A stretch of 64,000 bases of DNA, taken from positions 11,912,106 through 11,976,105 of the forward strand of contig NC_079518.1 of assembly GCF_000801105.2 (NCBI RefSeq), in the 5' to 3' direction. Shown here piece by piece: positions 56,031-64,000 of the stretch (position 1 is the stretch's first letter; every line of letters starts with the position of its first letter). The notes beneath the pieces were generated by a model, which was not told where the DNA came from, ran no database searches, and saw only the letters and a program-made list of their open reading frames with translations. A program made the position numbers and the translations under genes. The DNA comes from Raphanus sativus. Lineage: Eukaryota > Streptophyta > Magnoliopsida > Brassicales > Brassicaceae.

Positions 56031-56677
56031 GTTTCCAATAGCTTCCGTTTTGGCGGAAGATCAACCAAGTCTCAGACTTGATTTACCTTCATAGATTCTA
56101 GTTCTTTCCTGATTGCACCATTCCATTCAGCTGAGTTGGGGCAAGAGAGAGCCTGTTGAACAGATCTAGGCTCTAAGTCATCATGCAAGGCAACCATGAA
56201 AGCTTCCCCTTCAATATCAAATCAACGTCGAGGAACTCTTTCACGGTCACTTCTCCGCACAACAGACTCTTGTAATTTTCTCTTGAAGGATCATTAACCA
56301 ATGTTTCTCTATTCATCATGAACGAATTCTAATAACCCATATTACTTATCATCCATAATTATTAAGAATTTAAATATGCCAGAATCGAATCCAAATACTC
56401 TGATACCAATGTTAGATATTTATATGCGGAAGCAGGTAAACCAAAAATAGTAGCCCGGTTTGTGGATGAACACTACTTGATACAATCGGGTAAGGGTTGA
56501 GGATGAAATCACAGATGAAAAATCAACCACTTGTCACAGTTCAAGTGCCCTTCTAGTTGATTTCTTATAATTTTCTCTCTCTCTAGTATTCTCTTGTTAT
56601 TATTTCAATTGTTCTCTTCTCTTTGTAATGTATCCCATTTATAGATAACCAAGAGATACATTGTGAACAGTTACATA

Positions 56678-59266
56678 TCTTATATAATAAAGTAGACTTT
56701 TTTTCTCCTTAGGGGGAATTTTGCCACCTGTCCCAACATTTATTAAAATGATTTGTTTTGTAAATTTTGGTTTCTTTTGGGTTTTTGCTTTACACTTCCG
56801 TATGGGCTTCAGAAAACAATTCAAGCCCATTGTTAAATTAGGTTGCTTCTTCCGCCTTAGATCTACGTGCTTTATTAGAGGAAACCAGACAAATTAAGCG
56901 TCGTTTGCCTCTTCCTAACGTCTCCTTCTTGCATTGATACATTCTTTACTCACAGCTTCTGCGTGATTAACCCACTTCTCCCACTCTGCATCATTCGATC
57001 GACCTCATCGCATCCCCAAAATAACCGTCCAAAAATCTGATTATATATATCCCCTCTTCCAGCGATGAACAGCATAACTTTGATGAGATAAAAAACCTTA
57101 CTCTTTTCTACGAACCATGGCGAATTCCTTCGTCCTCCTAGCTGATTTGAAAGCTGGGCGCTTGGATCCTCTGCAATGAGATATTGTGAATTCCTAAGCG
57201 TTGTACACCGTCACTTATGGTCCGACAGATAACAACCACGTTTTTAAACCTCTCTGCATTGCCACAAAATAAAAATCTATCTAAGGCTTTATCTTCGTAA
57301 ATAGGTTGCTGCAGGTCGTTCCAGTGTTCAAGGTCCTGAAAGTTTCTGTCTTATGGCTGTGGAACCATTTCGTAATGTGGCTCTTGAAGAAGATGGGAGG
57401 CTCTTTGCAGAACCCCTCATCCTGTCCCAGTCCAAGGCTTTGATGATCTCTCACTTTGGTTTGTTTCTTTCTCTCCTTTTATTGATTTATTTTCTACTCA
57501 TCAAAACCTTCAAAAATGGATCTGTTGTCAAATGGAACCACCGTCTACAGATGCTTGATCTACAACTTATCTCTCTATCTCTCTTTATAGTTAAACTCAT
57601 TTTTAGGTTGATATTAATGCGGATTTGCTTTCAACTCCTTTAAACTGGTAAAGGAGAGATATTAAAACGTGTTCTCATTAAAGTATATTTCCTTCTCATT
57701 TTCGCCATGTGCTAGAACCTTCTTTTGATCAAGAATAATTATTTGTTTGGTCTTCTATTTTTAAGGTGGATGGTTGGGGGAAGAGGAGAACGAGGAAGAG
57801 TTTAGGTGACAGTGACAAGATCAGCAAAATATTCCACAGAAAGTTAATCTTCTCCATGACAAAGATATCCTTGAGGTTGTAAAGCCTTAAACTTTAATTA
57901 TTTTGAGAACTCTAAAAGAGGATCTCATTTATTATTATTTTTTTAACCGGCCAGAACATCTCATTTATGTAAAGAAGCATTAAAATTTAAAGATCATTAA
58001 CCTTTTACAAATACGTTGGATATTGGAGAATATTGACCATAGATAGATATTGGAATTTATAGGGCGTGATGGCACAAGCAGTAGCACTATTGTCCTCATC
58101 TTGCCGCAGGATAAGCACAATTGTCCTCATCTTTTCATTGAGAACTTATTAAGGCACAAATTACTATCAAGCAAATCTTATATTAATATAACATATCCAA
58201 ATATACAGTCAACTAATAAACAATATATCTATTATACTTTAACAATCAATCATTAATTCATATTACGTGACAACTTGAAAATTAATAAAAAAAATTCGAC
58301 TAAAAAATCAAAATGAAATAAAAATCAAAACCAAAGCCATATAACAAGAAAATAATATTTTTCCATTAAAAGGTTTAGAAAAAACCCCCTGTTTTGATCA
58401 TTAAACTCGATTTTTTCTTTTGGAAGATAACCAATTCTACACACATATCAATTCACATCTATCAAAGACACTATATAACAGTCTTGACAAGATGTCTCTC
58501 AAAGAGCAATGTCGAAACTCACTACATCAAAAGAATCCAATGGTATTTCGAAACAAGAACACAATTTCTAAAACCATTGGCATGTTTGCGTAAAAAATGC
58601 ATTAATCTATCTAGCATAATAATGTTATAAATGAGAGATATGGAGGTTAGGAAACATATCAATTTAATATGGAAACAAACAAAACGGAAAGAGATCAATG
58701 CTGAAGACGCATCAAAAATTACAACAACAATGAACTAGAGTTACAAGGCTTCCATATATTTTTGGTGACACTAAAGAATATGCAAGCAACCACAGTATAC
58801 CATCGCAACAACATAGAAAACACATCCACCATCTGCTAATACTACAAACAAATTTAAAAGTGTGTATTAGTGATATATACGAACAATCGTTAAGCAAAAA
58901 AAAAAAGACAAAACTAAGTTATATAAGTCTAACACCAAAGCACATATAGTACTAACTTTTTATAATTAATCAATATAAAAAAAGTTATAGAACATATAAG
59001 AACGTGAACAGAAAACAATAAGAATACATGTTAAATGGTATGAATTATAAACAAAACTAACACAAAAAGAATTCCAAAAATAAAATTCAAGTAGCAATGT
59101 CGACATGTTACTCTTATTCAACAATAGTGTAGAAAAAATGGTCAAACCCATGCAAGAAATAATATTTGTTTCCTTTGCAACAAAATACAATTGGAAGAGT
59201 TGATGATAATTAATTAAAATTAGACAAATAAATAACATAATACTCTTTGCGCGGACAAACTCCTAG
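56678..59266 (+). mobile_element. Helitron inserted in the Copia 5' LTR
   Basis: It starts TCTTATATAATAAAGTAGAC after host A (56677) and ends GCGCGGACAAACTCCTAG before host T (59267). The other LTR (ACATATGTTCAAGAAAG at about 53418) is the unfilled site, fixing both ends. Length 2589 bp. Its 5' end is like the Helitrons at 34212 and 39632, the rest is different. Confidence 0.85.
57117..57179 (+). pseudogene. RPA1-like OB-fold fragment in the Helitron
   Basis: MANSFVLLADLKAGRLDPLQ followed by a stop matches the N-terminus of the RPA1-like single-strand DNA-binding proteins that plant Helitrons often carry. The next part (57180-57450) has no clear frame, only MAVEPFRNVALEEDGRLFAE of unknown origin. 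Confidence 0.5.
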
Positions 59267-59420
59267 TATTCAAGAAAGAAGCACATTTTTAGTGAAAAAA
59301 CATAGTCATTCAATAATAAATTAAATAGGTTCATTTATGGAGTTAACCAATAACTACCGGTTAACCAAACCGGTTTGGTATATTGTCTAATCATGAGCGC
59401 AAATCAACCATAAACTAACA

Positions 59421-62220
59421 TTTTTAATATCAAAAAGAAGTTCTAGCATATCAGAATATTTTTGACATGTTTGTCCTCATAAAAAAATATCTGATTAAGA
59501 AACGTACTAAGATTTAAAAATTGTTATTCCTCATGAGAAACACGTGATCAAAAATAGGTGGAACAACAAACAGTTTATTTTAAGCTCGATCACTATGAAT
59601 TTTAATAGTAATAGTTACCCGACTTTAAACAGCTGATATCACATGTTAATGGTTTGTTCTTGAAGTAATTAATAGTCATAATTCTAAAAGCAATATGATA
59701 CAAAGGTCACACATCTGCAAACACTTACTTAACATTTGGCCTCTTGAAAGATTTCTCAAAGAAACATTTCTAGAATGACTTTTGAACAATGATACACTTT
59801 GTATATTGTAAAGATAGAGATTCCTCATACTAACATTCAAACAACCAACATTCCAACACTGGTACAATAACTTTTATGATGCAAGGGGTACAACATTCCA
59901 AAAATTACTCTATCTTTATAAATAGAATATTTTTTTCATTATTCCATTTTCATTCTATTTTGGAGTAAAATACGGAGTAAAGAATGTAGATGTTCTAAGC
60001 TAACTCTTTATGAGGCATGAGAAAATTCAAAATACAGAGTGAGGATGTAGATGTATATCTATGTGTTCATTTATGCTGTATTAAATGGGATTAATAGAAA
60101 GACAATGCTTTGTTCTAGAGTATGGATGACAACAAATTTCAGGCTTCGAGAGTATGATCGATTCAGTTTTTTGACAAAACCCCAAATCCCCTTTCAGATG
60201 CTCTCGGATATTTTTTTTTCATGAAAGTCACACTTCATTTATGTTTTGTTGTTTTGTCGAGTATCAATGAGACTCCTACTGATTCATGAGGTAATGGTAA
60301 AGTAATGGCCCATTATGTAAGTCCCACGACACTGATAGTTTTTTTTTTTTTTGCTAAAGACGACACTTGATAGTTATAAACTAAAATACATTTAGGTGAT
60401 GATTGTTTTTTGTTTTTAAAAAAAATATTTTTCATACAATCAATTTTTTTTTAGATTTTAGTTTTTGTTTTTGTAAAAACCATTTGATTTGCCAATCAAG
60501 TTTTTAACAAATAAATTTCCTAAAATTTAAGGAAACTAGTTTTTCAAAATTTCAACCAATTTGTGAAGAAAAACCAAAAACAAATTTTTGTAGGTTTTCA
60601 ATATATAAACGAATTTTGTTTATTTTGTATAAAATATTATATTTTAATTAATTAATGATTAAATAAATAATATTTTTATGAAGATAAATTTTCCATATAG
60701 TTTTTATCATTTAAAAAATAATGTAAAATAATTTATTTGTGTTTCATATCTGTAAATAAATATAGATATTTTAAATATTAAATGTAAACAATTAGTTATT
60801 AATTTTATTAATAAAATTATTGAATAGTTTTAACAACTATAAGACACACTAAACAACAACAATATATTATATTAATTTGAAAATAGCCATTAAAATTTAA
60901 AAAAATATTTATGTAATAAATTTTATAAATAGTTTCAACACTTTAAAATATTTTAGGTTTTACAATCTATACATATTTAATAATTTATACTTTAGTATAA
61001 TACTTAAAAATAAAATAATCTAAAAACATGGTAATGTTGTTTTAAAAAACAACAACTATATTTGCTAAACTTTAATGGTAATTTGAAATATTTTATTGCT
61101 ATTTATTTTATTATGTTAAAATAATATTTTGATTATTGTATAAAAACTAACAAAACCAAAATCTAAGAAATAAAAACGAAAATGAAAAGCTGAAAACCTA
61201 AAAGGTGAAAGGTAAAAAACCGGAAACCAAAATCTAAGATGGGAGCACATACATTTGGTTTACGTCATTACCTTGGTAGTACACAGGGGGCGGATGCAGT
61301 AATGTATTAAGATGGGAGCACATACATTTTATCTATTTTTCAGTTGTGGGCATATCATAAACACCACAATAATTATTAAAGAATAATTTAAAATGAGACG
61401 GGGGCACGTGACCCCGTACGTCTGCCTCCAGTGATACATACAATATTTTTAGGTTTACATCACAACTTACTAATACATACAATCGAACCTAAAAGCCTTT
61501 TACTATTTTGATAGTTATATGCTAAAATAATTAAACTTTTATTAACTGAAAATATCCATAACGTAAACCAAACAAATTAACAAAGCTTTAACAAAAAATT
61601 AGTTATGATAATATAAACATTTTAAATTATTTCACTCCGTGCAAAACATGAATCACTACCTAATTTATATTAAAATATCTTGCAAATTCTCTCTGCCTTT
61701 TCTCTCCAATACCTCTGAGGTTTATAAAAACTAGAAATGGTTTTCAAAAGTTTAAATTTTAGCAATGAAAATTCCAAAGATAAAAGGGAATAAATCATAA
61801 AGCCTAGTTTCAAGAAAAAAATGAATTAAAATCGTAAATGGTAAGAACATCTCAAGTCTCATTCTATTTTTGTTCTAAAATAAAGTTTTCAGTAAAATTA
61901 CTCTAATCTTATTTTATTTTTCACTTGATAATAAAGTGAAAAAAAAATTCTATAAATAGTATAACTCATTTATTTTTTGTTCATTACTATATATTTTAAT
62001 GTAAAATCAGAGTACAATTGGGGAGTAGAATTCAATTTTATTATTGAGTTATTCTATTTAAAAAATAAATAAAGTAAAACATTAGAGATGATAGGGAAAT
62101 TTTTTTATTGCAACTGTTCCAAAAAGTTGGTAATCTCGCTGTTTATGATATTCAGCGCCAATATCATGCCGTTTTACGAAGATAAAAAAAAACACCGAGA
62201 CGTTTTACTACTTTTTCCTG
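59421..62220. other. AT-rich intergenic region with MITE pieces
   Basis: No gene is seen. It includes a 55-bp match to the LINE fragment of 36930-36984 (about 60086-60144). There is a hAT-like block 61284-61433 with ends CAGGGGGCGGATG and inverted CTGGAGGCAGACG. A MITE-like block 61846-62091 has ACATCTCAAG and inverted CATCTCTAATG ends. The rest is A/T runs. Confidence 0.5.
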
Positions 62221-62254
62221 CCTCGTAGAACGTAGCGTCAGCAAGCTATTCATG

Positions 62255-62274
62255 ATTGGTCTGTGCAGGCCACG
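62255..62274 (+). promoter_or_regulatory. Possible ER-stress type element upstream of Derlin-2
   Basis: ATTGG (62255-62259) and CCACG (62270-62274) are 10 bases apart. The halves are those of ERSE elements, but their orientation and spacing do not match the known consensus exactly. A CGTCA motif lies at 62235-62239. Confidence 0.25.
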
Positions 62275-62461
62275 CGCTCTCTTATTCGTGCAACTATTGT
62301 CACCTCACACGAATAAATACTAAGTTTGTTTTTTTTCCCCCTTCTTCTCCACATTCATACGTGCGGGAAAGGAAAAAAGATAAAAAAGAAAAACAAATTC
62401 AATCGCTTTCGTTTCTGTAGAGCTGATTCTGAATCCAATCGGGCGATTAGGTGGAATAATT

Positions 62462-63829
62462 ATGGCTCAAGCGGTGGAAGAATGGTACAAGCAGATGCCG
62501 ATTATAACAAGGTCGTATCTCACGGCGGCTGTTGTCACCACCGTCGGATGTTCCCTCGAGGTATTAATTACCTTTTCTCTGATTAGTTTTTTTTTCACTC
62601 TATTGAATTGAATCGATTTGATCCCACCTTTCTTGATTGCAGATAATATCGCCGTATAATCTTTACCTGAATCCGACCCTCGTGGTGAAGCAGTATCAGT
62701 TATGGCGCCTCGTCACCAATTTTCTTTATTTCCGCAATATGGGTAATCTATCTATCTATTTGTGACCATAGGTTAATAATGTAATAATGTCACCCTTGTA
62801 GTAATAATGTGATTTAAGTTTTAACTCAAGTGCCTGTAAGTCGAACTGAATTTGTATTTACAGAGTAAACGATGTTGTGTTGAATAATGTTTTGTTGCAT
62901 TAAAGACACAATCAGAATTGTTAGGGTCAAGATAGGCAATTTTCCCGCTTGTGTCTAAGCTATGAGTCTTGTCGGATTCCTTTCCTTTGTAATATTGAAT
63001 CATATATGCTTTTCTGAATTTATAAAATCTTCTTTGTGCAGATTTGGACTTCTTGTTCCATATGTTTTTTCTAGCTAGATACTGCAAACTTCTTGAAGAA
63101 AACTCCTTCAGGGGAAAGACTGCTGATTTCCTTTACATGCTCTTGTTCGGGGCAACTGTTCTTACCGGCATTGTCCTAATCGGCGGAACCATACCTTATT
63201 TGTCTGTCTCAATCTCCCAGATCATTTTCCTCAGCAACTCTTTGACTTTCATGATGGTAACTTGTCCAAACCTCCTATTATTCTCTAATGGTTTTTAAAA
63301 AAATCCATCTCAAAATCATTTCTTTTGATGTATATTTCATCTCTTCTTCAGGTGTATGTATGGAGCAAACAGAATCCTTACGTCCACATGAGTTTCCTTG
63401 GTCTTTTCACTTTTACAGCAGCGTATTTACCATGGGTGAGTTGGACTTTCTCATTTTCTTACGATAGTTCGAATCATATCTTACGCCAGGTTCTGAAAAA
63501 TGGCAGGTGCTTCTTGGATTCTCTGTCCTTGTTGGTGCAAGTCCCTGGGGGGATTTACTGGTACACACTTTCTTAATTTGAATTACATCAGTTTCAACTT
63601 CCCTCTTTACCCTCATCCTTACCCTTAAACTCTGTCCTATATGCAGGGAATGATAGCAGGTCACGCCTATTACTTTTTGGCATTTGTCTATCCACGAATG
63701 ACCGATAGGCGACCCTTGAAGACTCCATCTTTCCTCAAAGCCCTTTTCGCTGATGAGCCTGTGGTGATTGCACGGCCTGAAGATGTTAGGTTTGCTCCTG
63801 CCCCTTTTGATGAAATCCACCAAGACTGA
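62462..63829 (+). CDS. DER2: Derlin-2, ER-associated degradation membrane protein (DER2.1-like)
   Basis: Six exons (62462-62560, 62643-62742, 63042-63256, 63352-63435, 63507-63560, 63647-63829) join in phase to 244 aa, the length I recall for Arabidopsis DER2.1/DER2.2. The N-terminus [20 protein letters not shown], the WR motif in [76 protein letters not shown] and the tail [17 protein letters not shown] are all typical. Derlins are rhomboid-like proteins without protease activity that help retrotranslocate misfolded ER proteins to the cytosolic proteasome. Hydrophobic segments support a multi-pass ER membrane protein. All introns are short with GT-AG ends. Its position at the end of the MSRB cluster matches At4g21810. 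Confidence 0.97.
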
Positions 63830-64000
63830 GTTTAAGTTAAAAGGCACATGGTGTACACATTCCATTGACTCTTGATTGTGGATAATGTGGAAGTTTTTGT
63901 TAGTTTTTTATTTCCCTTGTCCGACCTACATTTATGTGTTTATCTCTTTGTGCATATATGAACTCAAATTATGTACAAAATCTCTAAAAATTCAAATTTA
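63830..64000 (+). other. Derlin-2 3' UTR and flank
   Basis: Downstream sequence with several A/T-rich possible poly(A) signals. No new gene starts before the window end. Confidence 0.6.

Larger units (their letters stand above)
53136..59420 (-). mobile_element. Copia LTR retrotransposon, decayed, with Helitron in the 5' LTR
   Basis: The left (3') LTR is 53136-53563 and the right (5') LTR is 56410-59420, the latter split by a Helitron at 56678-59266. Both LTRs begin TGTTAGATATTTATATG; the right one ends CATAAACTAACA. Next to the 5' LTR is a tRNA-iMet primer site (minus strand TGGTATCAGAG, 56398-56408), and next to the 3' LTR a purine tract (minus GTGTGAGTGGGAGA). Flanking TTTTT on both sides may be the 5-bp TSD. 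The pol remnant is dead and the gag and integrase parts are gone or unrecognisable. Confidence 0.85.

Noticed and set aside
63413..63865. Minus-strand frame of 150 codons
   Set aside because: It is the antisense of Derlin-2 exons 4 to 6 and spans their introns.

Overview
The window looks like nuclear DNA of a Brassicaceae plant, most likely Brassica or a close relative. Its recognisable single-copy genes are an AT-hook protein, a 15.4-kDa class V small heat-shock protein, cytosolic methionine sulfoxide reductase B genes and a Derlin-2 gene. They lie in the order expected for the reverse of Arabidopsis At4g21895 - At4g21870 - At4g21830/40/50 - At4g21810. Gene identities come from reading the translations and synteny comes from memory of the Arabidopsis map; no database search was run.

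Layout. 1-1.54 kb (minus): an open partial LINE-type ORF1 (DUF4283 plus zinc knuckle). 1.9-3.4 kb: nested transposons including a MULE with telomere-like filling. 3.4-3.9 kb: a broken RNase H domain. 5.3-7 kb: AT-hook gene. 7.9-8.5 kb: HSP15.4. 9.9-12.5 kb (minus): two poorly known genes. 14.1-15.4 kb (minus): a bHLH pseudogene, cut by a 13.76-kb CACTA element (15446-29200, TSD TCT). That CACTA carries a LINE RNase H copy, an unidentified gene fragment, Helitrons (one with a captured SAC phosphoinositide-phosphatase fragment), broken CACTA transposase sequence, a hAT MITE and a Stowaway. 29.2-33 kb: repeats and copies of the MSRB upstream region. 33.1-33.9 kb: MSRB copy 1. 34.2-36.5 kb: Helitron. 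37-38.6 kb: a third, dead MSRB copy whose intron holds a PIF/Harbinger-like element carrying a metacaspase fragment. 39-44.1 kb: three nested Helitrons, one of them an inverted partner of the 34.2-kb Helitron. 44.5-48.3 kb: hAT and Stowaway MITEs and an inverted MSRB promoter copy. 48.8-49.6 kb: MSRB copy 2. 50.1-51 kb: retroposon. 51.5-52.9 kb: long foldback element. 53.1-59.4 kb (minus): a dead Copia element with a Helitron in one LTR. 62.4-63.8 kb: Derlin-2.

The intact genes share no pathway, but all fit stress and proteostasis roles: MSRB repairs oxidised methionine, HSP15.4 is a chaperone and Derlin acts in ER-associated degradation. The MSRB triplication gives internal controls: one copy's flank shows the empty site of an insertion in the other, which fixes several transposon ends to the base. 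I found no clearly new functional system. The most unusual content is the gene-fragment capture (metacaspase, SAC phosphatase) and the depth of transposon nesting.
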